From Geobacter sp. (GTDB taxonomy: Bacteria > Desulfobacterota > Desulfuromonadia > Geobacterales > Pseudopelobacteraceae): DNA of 64,000 bases. The position numbers were made by a program, and so were the translations under genes. The first letter of the stretch is position 1; each line of letters starts with the position of its first letter. The notes under the pieces were generated by a model. The model ran no database searches and had not been told where the DNA came from. It saw nothing but the letters and a program-made list of their open reading frames with translations. Below are positions 46,345 through 55,064 of the stretch, one piece after another. The DNA is taken from NCBI GenBank assembly GCA_003574895.1, contig PJFB01000001.1, positions 372,001 through 436,000 on the forward strand, read 5' to 3'.

Positions 46345-47400
46345 TCAGAGCCCTTCCTGCTGCCTGGTTTGCCGTGGAGATAGCGATGCGCAGGCATGTT
46401 CGAACATATCGGCCGCAGCAGGCGGCGGGAATCCTTCCATCTCATGCACTGCTTCGTCCATGGAGGCCGATGCCCTTGATCTGGCTTCCCTGCCATAGTC
46501 CTCGCTCCAGAACCCCTGGGCCGCCATGAAGCGCTCCAGACGCAGGATCGGGTCCCGGGCGCGCCAGGCTGCCACCTCTTCAGATGATCGGTAACGGCCG
46601 GCGTCGTCGGCCGTGGTATGGTCCGCCACCCGGTAGGTGAGGCACTCGATGAAGGTGGGACCACCGTTGCCCCGGGCCTTTTCCAGGGCGTTCCGGGTGG
46701 CGCAGTAAACGGCGAACACGTCATTGCCGTCCACCTGGATCCCCTCGAAGCCGTAAGCAACGGCCTTCTGGGCCAGGCTGGCGGCAGCGGTCTGCTCCTT
46801 GACCGGAATCGATATGGCCCACTGGTTGTTCTGGCAGATGAAGACAACCGGCAGGCGGAATACCCCGGCCATGTTGAATCCTTCGTGGAAGTCACCCTTG
46901 GAAGTGGCGCCGTCGCCGAAATAGGCCACCACCGCAATGGGATCGCGCCGGTAACGGGCCGCCATGGCAGCACCCACGGCATGGGGGATGTGCGTGCCCA
47001 CTGAAACGCAGAAGGGAAAGATGTTCAGGTTATCCGGCGTCAGCTGTCCGCGCTCGTCGCCTGACCAGTACTGAAATATCTGCGCGATCGGATAGCCCAG
47101 ACTCAGGTGCACCCCTGTTTCCCTGAACGAGGGAAAGACCCAGTCAGCCGGCTTGATGGCCATGGCACTCCCCACTTGGGCCGCCTCCTGACCCATGATT
47201 GGGGGGTAGGTGCCGAGCCGCCCCTCCCGTTGTAGGGCCAGGGCGCGCTGGTCAAAGGCCCGTGCCAGCAGCATCAGTTCGTACATTTTGCGGATTTCCT
47301 CATGGGACAGTTCCGGCATGAGCGCTACGTCGGCAATGCCGTTTTCATCAAGAATGCTCATCCGCGTGACCTTGAATTCGGCAATGACTTCATTGGGCAT
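46345..47400 (-). CDS. bkdA: Branched-chain 2-oxoacid dehydrogenase E1 alpha
   Basis: Thiamine-diphosphate-dependent decarboxylase subunit. 351 aa. Seen: GRLGTYPPIMGQEAAQVGSA at ~61-80, THIPHAVGAAMAARY, ThDP motif YFGDGATSKGDFHEGFNMAG followed by CQNNQWAIS, and GIQVDGNDVFAVY. The pattern of a PDH-like alpha subunit with GQEAAQVGS matches branched-chain or pyruvate forms. First gene of the operon, served by a consensus-like promoter (TTGACA-N16-TAAAAT) 46 nt upstream. Ribosome binding site is weak. Confidence 0.9.
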   Translation of the reverse strand: MPNEVIAEFKVTRMSILDENGIADVALMPELSHEEIRKMYELMLLARAFDQRALALQREGRLGTYPPIMGQEAAQVGSAMAIKPADWVFPSFRETGVHLSLGYPIAQIFQYWSGDERGQLTPDNLNIFPFCVSVGTHIPHAVGAAMAARYRRDPIAVVAYFGDGATSKGDFHEGFNMAGVFRLPVVFICQNNQWAISIPVKEQTAAASLAQKAVAYGFEGIQVDGNDVFAVYCATRNALEKARGNGGPTFIECLTYRVADHTTADDAGRYRSSEEVAAWRARDPILRLERFMAAQGFWSEDYGREARSRASASMDEAVHEMEGFPPPAAADMFEHACASLSPRQTRQQEGL

Positions 47401-47445
47401 GGCATTGTCCCATTCCGATTTGAATTTCTGCGACTCTATTAATGA

Positions 47446-47473
47446 ATTTTAGCCGTCATTGAACTTATGTCAA
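47446..47473 (-). promoter_or_regulatory. Sigma-70 promoter of the E1a-E1b-E2 operon
   Basis: On the minus strand TTGACA (47473-47468), 16-nt spacer, TAAAAT (47451-47446), 46 nt before the E1 alpha ATG. Its -35 lies 13 bp from the -35 of the opposite promoter (47487). Confidence 0.75.
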
Positions 47474-47486
47474 CGGCCTGCCAGGA

Positions 47487-47514
47487 TTGCACAACCAGGA
47501 TTTCAGGTTATAAT
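47487..47514 (+). promoter_or_regulatory. Sigma-70 promoter of prpB
   Basis: TTGCAC (47487-47492), 16-nt spacer, perfect TATAAT (47509-47514), 36 nt before the chosen prpB ATG. Back-to-back with the E1 alpha promoter, so a regulator bound in the 13-bp gap could act on both. Confidence 0.78.
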
Positions 47515-47550
47515 TTTTTGATAATTCAAGATGGTATGGAGATGGAAATT

Positions 47551-48438
47551 ATGAGCAATTGTACGCCTGCCAAGTCGCTACGCGCCTCCCTGGCCGATGA
47601 GAAACCATTGCAGGTTGTTGGCGCCATCAACGCATATGCGGCTTTGATGGCTGAACGAATCGGTTTTCGGGCGATCTACCTGTCCGGGGCCGGTGTGGCC
47701 AATGCCTCATTCGGCATGCCTGATCTGGGGATGACCACGCTCAACGATGTTCTCGACGACGTGCGCCGGATTACCGCTGCCAGCCGACTGCCGCTTCTTG
47801 TCGATGTGGATACCGGCTGGGGGCATGCCTTCATGGTGGGCCGGACCGTGCGGGAAATGATCAGGGCCGGCGCTGCCGGAGTTCACATCGAGGACCAGGT
47901 GGCGGCCAAGCGCTGCGGCCACAGACCGGGCAAGGCCCTGGTAGCTTCAGGGGATATGGTGGACCGCATCAAGGCGGCCGTGGATGCGCGCACCGACCCG
48001 GATTTCGTGATCATGGCCCGCACCGATGCCGTGGCCGTGGAGGGGGTGGACGCTGCCATTGAACGGGCCTGTTGCTACCGCGAGGCCGGGGCCGACATGC
48101 TATTTCCCGAAGCGTTGCTGAATCTGGAGGATTACCGGCGCTTCGCTGATGCGGTTGGTATCCCGATTTTGGCCAATATGACCGAATTCGGCGTCACGCC
48201 ACTATTCAGTGTGGATGAATTGGCAGCGGCGGGCGTAAGTCTGGTGCTATATCCGCTCTCCGCTTTCCGCGCCATGAATGCCGCAGCCCTGCAGGTATAC
48301 CGCGAAATTCGGGACAAAGGCACTCAGGAAGGGGTTGTGGAGAAGATGCAGAGCCGCTCCGAACTGTATGATTTTCTCGGTTACCACGACTATGAACGCA
48401 TGCTCGACAATATTTTCGGAAAGGAGACCAAGACATGA
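47551..48438 (+). CDS. prpB: 2-Methylisocitrate lyase
   Basis: Cleaves 2-methylisocitrate to pyruvate and succinate, last step of the methylcitrate cycle for propionyl-CoA. 295 aa. Seen: [21 protein letters not shown] (split across ~43-63), DVDTGWG at 85-91, catalytic KRCGH at 120-124, and MARTDA near 150. The KRCGH core with short length indicates the methylisocitrate rather than the isocitrate lyase. Start ATG 47551 has GGAG 9 nt upstream; in-frame ATGs at 47536 and 47542 are alternatives. prpD follows after 129 nt. Confidence 0.93.
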   Translation: MSNCTPAKSLRASLADEKPLQVVGAINAYAALMAERIGFRAIYLSGAGVANASFGMPDLGMTTLNDVLDDVRRITAASRLPLLVDVDTGWGHAFMVGRTVREMIRAGAAGVHIEDQVAAKRCGHRPGKALVASGDMVDRIKAAVDARTDPDFVIMARTDAVAVEGVDAAIERACCYREAGADMLFPEALLNLEDYRRFADAVGIPILANMTEFGVTPLFSVDELAAAGVSLVLYPLSAFRAMNAAALQVYREIRDKGTQEGVVEKMQSRSELYDFLGYHDYERMLDNIFGKETKT

Positions 48439-48450
48439 CCATAGCACCGT

Positions 48451-48485
48451 GTTCCGGCCGGTTGTGGCATGCAGCGGGCCGGAAC
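48451..48485 (+). other. Hairpin in the prpB-prpD spacer
   Basis: 9-bp perfect GC-rich stem (48451-48459 with 48477-48485), 17-nt loop, without a following T-tract. It could stabilise the upstream mRNA or tune prpD expression. Confidence 0.4.
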
Positions 48486-48567
48486 CAAGAGAACATAGAA
48501 CATCTACCCTTGGAGAAGGGGGTCTTAAAATAAACCACGGAGACAAGGTCTTTTCAGGAGGAGGAGT

Positions 48568-50013
48568 ATGACAACCCAGGCAACACTGAATATCCGGCCC
48601 GAGCCTGACCGGGAGATGCAGAATATTGCCGACTATGTCGGTTTTTATGAAATTAACAGCGACGAGGCCCTTGACACGGCCGCATATTCGCTGATGGATG
48701 CGGTCGGTTGCGCGCTGCTGGCGTTGCGTTTCCCGGAATGCGCCCGCATGTTGGGGCCATGCGTCCCCGGGATGATTGTTCCTAACGGCACGCGGATTCC
48801 CGGGACATCATACATACTTGATCCGGTAAAAGGCGCATTAGATATAGGAGCCATGATCCGCTGGCTGGATTATAACGATACCTGGCTGGCTGCCGAGTGG
48901 GGGCACCCTTCAGACAATCTGGGTGGCATACTGGCGGTTGCCGATTATGTCAGTCAACGGAACCTTGCGGCAGGAAAGGCGCCGCTTAGTATGGACGATG
49001 TCTTGACATACATGATCAAGGCCCACGAGATCCAGGGCGTGATGGCGCTGGAGAACAGTTTCAACCGGGTCGGCCTGGATCATGTCGTCCTGGTGAAACT
49101 GGCTACGGCAGCAGTGGCCACTCGGCTCCTGGGGGGGAGCCGGGACCAGATCGTCAATGCCATCTCCCTGGTCTGGGTGGACGGCCAGAGCCTGCGCACC
49201 TATCGGCATGCCCCCAATACCGGCCCTCGCAAGTCGTGGGCCGCTGGCGACGCCACCAGTCGCGGGGTGCAGCTGGCGCTGATGGCGGTTGCAGGTGAGG
49301 CGGGTTATCCCAGCGCCTTGAGTGCCAAGGGGTGGGGATTCTACGATGTCTCGTTCCGTGGCGGGAAATTCAGTTTTCCAAGGAACTATGGCTCGTACGT
49401 GATGGAAAATGTCCTGTTCAAGGTGGCCTTTCCGGCTGAATTCCATGCCCAGACCGCCGTGGAATGCGCCTTGACGCTTCATCCCCAGGTAAATGGCCGG
49501 CTCGATCAGATCGACTTCATCGTTATCTCAACACAGGAGTCAGCGGTCAGGATCATCAGCAAAACCGGCCCGCTCTACAATTCCGCCGACCGGGACCATT
49601 GCCTGCAGTACATGACCGCAATCGGGCTGATCTTCGGTGAACTGACCGCCGATCACTACGGGGACAAGGTGGCCGGTGACCCGCGCATAGACAAGCTCCG
49701 CGAAAAAATGGAGGTTGTGGAGGAACCGCGCTATTCGCGGGATTACCTCAATCCCGACAAACGCTCCATCGCGAACGCGGTGCAGGTCTTTTTCAAGGAT
49801 GGGAAATGCACGGAACGGGTGGAGGTGGAGTATCCCATAGGGCACCGCCGCAGACGGCAGGAGGCGTTGCCGCAACTGGTTCAGAAGTGCCGTAACAACT
49901 TAGCAACATGCCTTGCAGCCGACCGGGCCGAGGCGTTCATCGAACTCTGCCTCGACCGGCCACGGCTGGCTGCCACGCCGGTCAATGAATTCATGGAAAT
50001 GTTGACCATATGA
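48568..50013 (+). CDS. prpD: 2-Methylcitrate dehydratase
   Basis: Dehydrates 2-methylcitrate in the methylcitrate cycle. 481 aa, standard length for PrpD/MmgE. Seen: [28 protein letters not shown] near the start, [21 protein letters not shown] at ~94-114, [20 protein letters not shown], and [18 protein letters not shown] precedes the ATG. With prpB it gives two of the cycle enzymes; methylcitrate synthase (prpC) is not in the window. Confidence 0.93.
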   Translation: MTTQATLNIRPEPDREMQNIADYVGFYEINSDEALDTAAYSLMDAVGCALLALRFPECARMLGPCVPGMIVPNGTRIPGTSYILDPVKGALDIGAMIRWLDYNDTWLAAEWGHPSDNLGGILAVADYVSQRNLAAGKAPLSMDDVLTYMIKAHEIQGVMALENSFNRVGLDHVVLVKLATAAVATRLLGGSRDQIVNAISLVWVDGQSLRTYRHAPNTGPRKSWAAGDATSRGVQLALMAVAGEAGYPSALSAKGWGFYDVSFRGGKFSFPRNYGSYVMENVLFKVAFPAEFHAQTAVECALTLHPQVNGRLDQIDFIVISTQESAVRIISKTGPLYNSADRDHCLQYMTAIGLIFGELTADHYGDKVAGDPRIDKLREKMEVVEEPRYSRDYLNPDKRSIANAVQVFFKDGKCTERVEVEYPIGHRRRRQEALPQLVQKCRNNLATCLAADRAEAFIELCLDRPRLAATPVNEFMEMLTI

Positions 50014-50186
50014 GCGAGCCGTTCCGGACACCATCGCAGGGGCCGGTGCAAAAGGCAATCCCGGTTCATTAAAGCTTTAGCCAGTGTTGCAAACATGATA
50101 TCGTTGGTATCTGATTTGGTGGAAATGTTTAACAGGGTATGTAATTATCGAATGCAGCTAAGCGGATTGTTTACCTAAGGAGAATT

Positions 50187-50381
50187 ATGACCAAACACGG
50201 CCTGTTACCAGAAGGAGATGACCTGAGACGTGCCATCAAATGGGTGTCCGGCAATCTGCAGGAAGACCCTGATCAGCCTGTGCAACCGCTTGTCCAGGAG
50301 GCTGTGTTCAAGTTTGATCTGTCACCCAGGGACGCCGAGTTCCTGATCCATTTCTACAGCAAAGCTAAAGAGGAAGGGTAA
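50187..50381 (+). CDS. Small protein of unknown function
   Basis: 64 aa, mostly helical, acidic (for example EDPDQPVQPLVQEAVFKFDLS and SPRDAEFLIHFYSKAKEEG). AAGGAG lies close before the ATG, supporting expression. The protein starts TKHGLLPEGDDLRRAIKWVS, which looks like a conserved short family found in Geobacter-type genomes, but I cannot name a function. It is convergent with the DUF35 remnant and the acyl-CoA dehydrogenase. Confidence 0.65.
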   Translation: MTKHGLLPEGDDLRRAIKWVSGNLQEDPDQPVQPLVQEAVFKFDLSPRDAEFLIHFYSKAKEEG

Positions 50382-50390
50382 GATCCGGCG

Positions 50391-50594
50391 TCACAGCGGG
50401 ACAAAATAGACATCGGTAGGCTTGAACTTGGCATTGCGCAGAAAGCGCGCCTTGACCTCCATGCCGATGGTCACCTCCTCCGGTTCGGCCCCGATCAGGC
50501 GCGAAAGGAAGAGTGTGTTGATTAGGTTGAATTCGACCATGATGAGTGTAAAGGGGGTTTCCTTGAGGAAGGTCTCGCCCCCCAGATTATTTCA
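50391..50594 (-). pseudogene. N-terminally truncated DUF35 (OB-fold) protein gene
   Basis: The minus-strand frame ending in the TGA at 50393-50391 reads LGGETFLKETPFTLIMVEFN, then RLIGAEPEEVTIGMEVKARF and PTDVYFVP, matching the C-terminal OB-fold half of DUF35 proteins that partner acyl-CoA enzymes and thiolases. The frame closes upstream at a stop (50594-50592), and the N-terminal zinc ribbon with its cysteines is missing. The fragment directly abuts the acyl-CoA dehydrogenase stop codon (50587), so the gene was cut off here, presumably by deletion. An ATG at 50540 could start a 49-aa product, but it is unlikely to be functional. Confidence 0.7.
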
Positions 50595-51723
50595 TGAGTT
50601 CCCGCGCGATAATCAGCCGCTGCATCTCGGAAGTGCCTTCGCCGATCTCGCACAGCTTGGCCTCCCGTAGATAACGCTCCACAGGGAATGCCCGTGTATA
50701 GCCGTAGCCGCCATGGATCTGAACCGCCTTCAACGCGGCCCTGGTGGCTGTCTCCGAAGCATAAAGCTTGGCCATGGAGGCTTCCTTGCCGAATTTCTTT
50801 CCGCTATCCTTGAGACCGGCGGCCCGGTGAACCAGAAGGCGGGCCGCATCCAGTTCGGTGGCCATGTCGGCCAGCATCCACTGGATGGCCTGGAAATCTC
50901 CGATCTGCCGGCCGAATGCCTGTCGTTTCCGGGCATAGGCAATGCTGTCCTCCAGGCAGGCCCGGCCGATCCCGACCGCCATGGCAGCTACTCCGATCCT
51001 GCCTGTAGCAAGTATCTCCATGGCCTGGATGAAACCGAGGTTCAGCTCACCAAGGAGGCAATCCTGGGTAACCCGGACATCCTTCAGCATAAGCCCCACT
51101 GTGTCGCTGGAACGGAAGCCTAGCTTGTCCAGGTTCTTGCCCTTGTTCAGGCCGGCGCTGTCTCCCGGCACGATGAAGGCCGAGATGCCCTTTGGCCCGC
51201 GGGCCGGATCGCTGGAAGCCATGACCACAAGGGTGTCCGCCTGGGAGCCGTTGGTGATGAAGAACTTGTTGCCGGTCAGCCGCCACACATTGCCCTCGGC
51301 AACCGCTACGGTTCGGATGCCGCCGGCATCGCTGCCGGCACTTGGTTCGGTCAGAGCCCAGGCGCCAAGCTTTTCGCCGTTTGCCAGCGGAAGGAGATAT
51401 TCCAGTTTCTGATTCATTGATCCAAAGGCGTTGATATGGGCGGCTGAGAGGGTATGAGCCAAAAGGGTGATAGTTACCGCAGCGTCGATCCTGGCCAGTT
51501 CTTCCACAACAAGCACATAACTGAGAAAATCCACCCCCCCTCCGCCATATTCGATTGGCAGGGTAAGTCCGAATAACCCCATTTTTTGTAACTGTTTAAT
51601 TGCCGGCCAGGGAAAATCCCCGGTTTCATCACGTCTGCCGGCTCCCGGCTTTAGCTCCATGGCGGCAAATTCCCTGATCTTCTGCTGGAGCAAGATTTGC
51701 TCCTTGGTGAGTTCAAACTCCAT
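50587..51723 (-). CDS. Acyl-CoA dehydrogenase
   Basis: FAD enzyme that introduces a trans double bond into acyl-CoA. 378 aa, short-chain type length. Seen: [15 protein letters not shown] (~122-136), [27 protein letters not shown], and the C-terminal [20 protein letters not shown] with Glu362 of EGTSE as probable catalytic base. Electron transfer would go to ETF. GGAGG lies 7 nt before the ATG. It follows hbd by 77 nt; with thiolase it forms a beta-oxidation operon on the minus strand. Context (branched-chain dehydrogenase) favours isobutyryl-, 2-methylbutyryl- or butyryl-CoA as substrate. Confidence 0.9.
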   Translation of the reverse strand: MEFELTKEQILLQQKIREFAAMELKPGAGRRDETGDFPWPAIKQLQKMGLFGLTLPIEYGGGGVDFLSYVLVVEELARIDAAVTITLLAHTLSAAHINAFGSMNQKLEYLLPLANGEKLGAWALTEPSAGSDAGGIRTVAVAEGNVWRLTGNKFFITNGSQADTLVVMASSDPARGPKGISAFIVPGDSAGLNKGKNLDKLGFRSSDTVGLMLKDVRVTQDCLLGELNLGFIQAMEILATGRIGVAAMAVGIGRACLEDSIAYARKRQAFGRQIGDFQAIQWMLADMATELDAARLLVHRAAGLKDSGKKFGKEASMAKLYASETATRAALKAVQIHGGYGYTRAFPVERYLREAKLCEIGEGTSEMQRLIIARELMK

Positions 51724-51800
51724 TTCGGTGCCTCCGGCATTATGTGTTCCGCAATTACATAATGGTTTCCAAGGTTGTCAACATAGCGGATTTTGGCCGA

Positions 51801-52652
51801 TTAATCCTGATAGGTGTAGAAGCCGCTGCCGGTTTTCCTTCCCAGGGTACCGCCCGCAACCATTTTGACAAGCAATGGACAGGGCCGATATTTCTGATCC
51901 TTGAAACCTTCGTACAGCACGTTTGCAATGGCGAGTACGGTGTCAAGCCCGATCAGGTCTGCCAAGGCAAGTGGGCCGACTGGTTGATTGGTGCCCAGCT
52001 TCATCCCCTTGTCTATGTCTTCGGCCGTGGCAACCCCTTCGAAAAGGGCAAAGACAGCCTCATTGATCATGGGAATCAAGATGCGGTTGACAATGAAACC
52101 TGGATAATCCTGGGCAAGCGCAATCTCCTTTTCCAGGGTGGTTGTCAAGCTGGCTACGGTAGCAAATGTTTCATCACTGGTGGCCTGGCCACGGATCACC
52201 TCCACCAGCGTCATCACCGGTGGAGGATTCATGAAGTGCATGCCGATCACCTGCCCCGGTCGCTTGGTTACGGCGGCAAGGGTGGTTATTGGGATGGATG
52301 AGGTGTTTGAGGCGAGAATCACGTCTTCCCGCACAATTTCATCCAGTTTTCGGAACAACTCCACCTTCAGCGACTTGTTCTCGGTGACCGCCTCAACCAC
52401 AAAATCCACTGGCGCCAGATCAGACAGATACAGGGTTGTCCTGATGCGGCCCATGATTTCATTGATGCGGCTGCTATCGACTATCCCCTTCTTTGCCTGT
52501 CGGCCCAGGTTCTCCCTGATCGTGACCATGGCGCTTGCGATCTGGGAATCATCCACGTCGTAAAGAATCACATCATAGCCATGCCAGGCAAAGACATGGG
52601 CAATCCCATTGCCCATCACCCCGGCACCAACGACTCCGATTGTCTTGATCAT
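51801..52652 (-). CDS. hbd: 3-Hydroxyacyl-CoA dehydrogenase (3-hydroxybutyryl-CoA type)
   Basis: Oxidises L-3-hydroxyacyl-CoA to 3-ketoacyl-CoA with NAD. 283 aa, stand-alone form as in HbdA/PaaH. Seen: GVVGAGVMGNGIAHVFAWHG (residues 6-25), VVEAVTEN, SNTSSIPIT, HFMNPPPVMTLVEVIRG with catalytic His, and DYPGFIVNRIL. AGGAG lies 5 nt before the ATG. Central gene of the thiolase-hbd-acd minus-strand cluster. Confidence 0.92.
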   Translation of the reverse strand: MIKTIGVVGAGVMGNGIAHVFAWHGYDVILYDVDDSQIASAMVTIRENLGRQAKKGIVDSSRINEIMGRIRTTLYLSDLAPVDFVVEAVTENKSLKVELFRKLDEIVREDVILASNTSSIPITTLAAVTKRPGQVIGMHFMNPPPVMTLVEVIRGQATSDETFATVASLTTTLEKEIALAQDYPGFIVNRILIPMINEAVFALFEGVATAEDIDKGMKLGTNQPVGPLALADLIGLDTVLAIANVLYEGFKDQKYRPCPLLVKMVAGGTLGRKTGSGFYTYQD

Positions 52653-52756
52653 ATAAACTCCTGTTGAAAATCTTGGGCGATATTTGCTCGTTTAATTACG
52701 TAACGAATCTGTTGAAAGCCTTTCTCTGCATAGCTGCGTGAAACCATTGTTGGGGA

Positions 52757-53932
52757 TTAAACCCTTTCAAAAATGACCGCCACTGCTTCGCCCCCACCAA
52801 TACAGAGAGTGGCCAAGCCATAACGGACTCGCCTGTGGTGAAGTTCCCTGACAATGGTTGCCGCGAGCCTGGCACCGCTGGCGCCGATCGGGTGACCGAG
52901 GGCAATGGCGCCGCCGTTGACGTTGACCTTTGCCAAATCCAGTTTCAGGGCCTTGATTGCATATAGTGCCACTGAGGCAAAGGCCTCGTTGATTTCGAAC
53001 AGGTCAATGGCTTCGATGGCTAGACCCGCCTTTTGGCATACCTTGCGGATAGCGCCCTCGGGCGCCTCGGGAAACTGCTCCGGATGGCGGCTCTCGGTGG
53101 CGCTGGCTATGATGCGGGCCTTTGGTCGCAGATTGAGCTCGGTGAGGCCGGCCTCATCGGCAAGTATCGTCAGGGCAGCGCCATCGCTGATGGTTGAGGC
53201 ATTGCCGGCAGTAATGGTGCCTTCTTTACCGAATGCCGGCCCCAGTTGGGTCAACTTGTCCGGATCAACCCGGAAAGGTTCTTCGTCGAAGTCCGGCTGA
53301 TCGTCATTTTTGCTGTCCGGATTTGCCAGCGATACCAATTCCTGCCGAAAGATACCTTCCTGCACCGCTTTTCTGGCCAGCCGATAGGAGCGGATGGCGT
53401 ATTCATCCTGTTCGCTGCGGGTAATGCCGTTGCGAGCGGCGCTGGCATCGCCGATCTCACCCATCAACCTGCCGCTGTAAGGGTCCTGGAGACCGTCGTA
53501 AATCATCAGGTCATGGATTTCACCATGGCCAAACCGGTAACCGGATCTGGCTTTTTTCAGAAAATAGGGGGCCTGCGACATGCTTTCCATGCCGCCTGCG
53601 ATTACGATCCTGGAATCACCGAGCCTGATGCTGTCTGCGCCCAGCATGATCGCTTTCAGACCGCTGCCGCAAACCTTGTTGATGGTCATGGCATGGGTGC
53701 TGTCCGGAATCCCGGCCTGTTGCATTGCCTGCCTGGCTGGCGCCTGGCCGCAACCGCCCGAAAGAACCTGGCCGATTATCACATCGTCCACCGCACCAGG
53801 TTCAAGGCCGGTTTTTGTTAAAAGCCCCTTGATCACCTGCGCTGCCAGGCGTGGGGCATCAATTTTGGCCAAAGCCCCGCCGAATGAACCAAATGGTGTC
53901 CGTAACGCCTCAACAACATATATGCCGTTCAC
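52757..53932 (-). CDS. Acetyl-CoA acetyltransferase (thiolase)
   Basis: Cleaves 3-ketoacyl-CoA with CoA. 391 aa from a GTG at 53932, chosen because GGAGG lies 5 nt upstream and the protein then starts at NGIYVVEALRTPFGSFGG; a GTG at 53944 would add four residues. Catalytic Cys88 in INKVCGSGLKA, Asn/Ala in INEAFA, HPIGASGAR and CIGGG complete the site. It is followed by hbd and acd. Divergent from the enoyl-CoA hydratase, so the 238-nt space between them should hold both promoters. Confidence 0.92.
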   Translation of the reverse strand: MNGIYVVEALRTPFGSFGGALAKIDAPRLAAQVIKGLLTKTGLEPGAVDDVIIGQVLSGGCGQAPARQAMQQAGIPDSTHAMTINKVCGSGLKAIMLGADSIRLGDSRIVIAGGMESMSQAPYFLKKARSGYRFGHGEIHDLMIYDGLQDPYSGRLMGEIGDASAARNGITRSEQDEYAIRSYRLARKAVQEGIFRQELVSLANPDSKNDDQPDFDEEPFRVDPDKLTQLGPAFGKEGTITAGNASTISDGAALTILADEAGLTELNLRPKARIIASATESRHPEQFPEAPEGAIRKVCQKAGLAIEAIDLFEINEAFASVALYAIKALKLDLAKVNVNGGAIALGHPIGASGARLAATIVRELHHRRVRYGLATLCIGGGEAVAVIFERV

Positions 53933-54170
53933 ATTCGCCTCCACTTCGTGGCCTAGCTGTTTCCTATAATTGCTGCGGGAAGCTGAATCAGCCCTTTCTG
54001 AGAAAATGATACTGCATGGCTGGGAAAGCGCAAATCAGGGGCCTGAATGGAAATAGCGAGCCATATTCAGAGCCGAATGTTGTGCGGGCTGGCAATTCTG
54101 GTACAGTTCATCCATATCGAAACAAGTACGTGTTGTTACCACTGAGAATAGGTGTGAGGGGGGTGGGTAA

Positions 54171-54953
54171 ATGGAAAATAGTGTTGTGTCAGTGGATGTT
54201 GTGGACAATATTGCAATCATTACTTTAAATCGTCCAGACAGTCTGAATTCCCTGAATCAGGAGCTGCTGGATGCCCTTTCCAACACAATGCGCGATCTAT
54301 CTATAAATGACGATGCCCGCGTGCTGATACTTACAGGTGCCGGAAACAAGGCTTTCTCGGCCGGGGCGGACATCGCGATGATGCGCGATATGACCGCTAT
54401 TCAGGCTAGGGAACTGGCGGCAAACGCACACCTGATATATCGAGCAATTGAGCGGTGCGAAAAACCGGTGATTGCTGCTGTGAACGGTTATGCCCTGGGT
54501 GGTGGCTGCGAGTTGGCGATGTGTTGTGACTTTCGCATTGCGAGTATCAACGCGAGATTCGGACAGCCTGAAACCAATATTGGCGTGATCCCGGGTTTTG
54601 GTGGAACGCAGCGGCTCTCGCGCCTAGTTGGCAGGGGTATGGCGCTGGAGATGATGCTGACCGGGGAGATGATCGATGCGCAAGAAGCATTGCGTCTTGG
54701 CCTGGTTAACAGGGTTGTTGCCCAGGAAAATCTGCTGGACGAGGTGCGCCTGATTGCTGCCAAAATAGCAAGCAAGGGACGCTACGCGGTCAAGCTATGC
54801 AAGAATGCCGTGTGCAACGGCCTGGAGATGTCGCTCAGTCAGGGGTGTACCCTTGAATCGGAACTTTTCGGGCATTGTTTTGCCACCAAGGATCAAAAAG
54901 AAGGAATGGCCGCATTTCTGGAAAAGCGCAAACCGGTATTCCAAGACTGTTGA
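54171..54953 (+). CDS. Enoyl-CoA hydratase/crotonase
   Basis: Adds water to trans-2-enoyl-CoA. 260 aa. Seen: LNRPDSLNSLNQELLDAL (N-terminal crotonase pattern), AFSAGADI, ALGGGCELAM with the first catalytic Glu and QPETNIGVIPGFGGTQRL with the second. Both Glu residues of true hydratases are present. It is divergent from thiolase-hbd-acd and ends near a terminator at 55072. It completes an L-specific beta-oxidation set with hbd. Confidence 0.92.
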   Translation: MENSVVSVDVVDNIAIITLNRPDSLNSLNQELLDALSNTMRDLSINDDARVLILTGAGNKAFSAGADIAMMRDMTAIQARELAANAHLIYRAIERCEKPVIAAVNGYALGGGCELAMCCDFRIASINARFGQPETNIGVIPGFGGTQRLSRLVGRGMALEMMLTGEMIDAQEALRLGLVNRVVAQENLLDEVRLIAAKIASKGRYAVKLCKNAVCNGLEMSLSQGCTLESELFGHCFATKDQKEGMAAFLEKRKPVFQDC

Positions 54954-55064
54954 TACTTGGCAGAAGGTTTTGGAAGAGTTTGTTGCCTGCGTGCAGCAAA
55001 TTTAACGATGGTTGTGGTGAATCCGATTGGCGAATTGATAACAACTATATAATTAACTTGTCTT

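Noticed and set aside
46344-46982. N-terminal extension of E1 beta to 46982
   Set aside because: It lies inside E1 alpha in another frame; the ATG at 46343 with a ribosome binding site is the real start.
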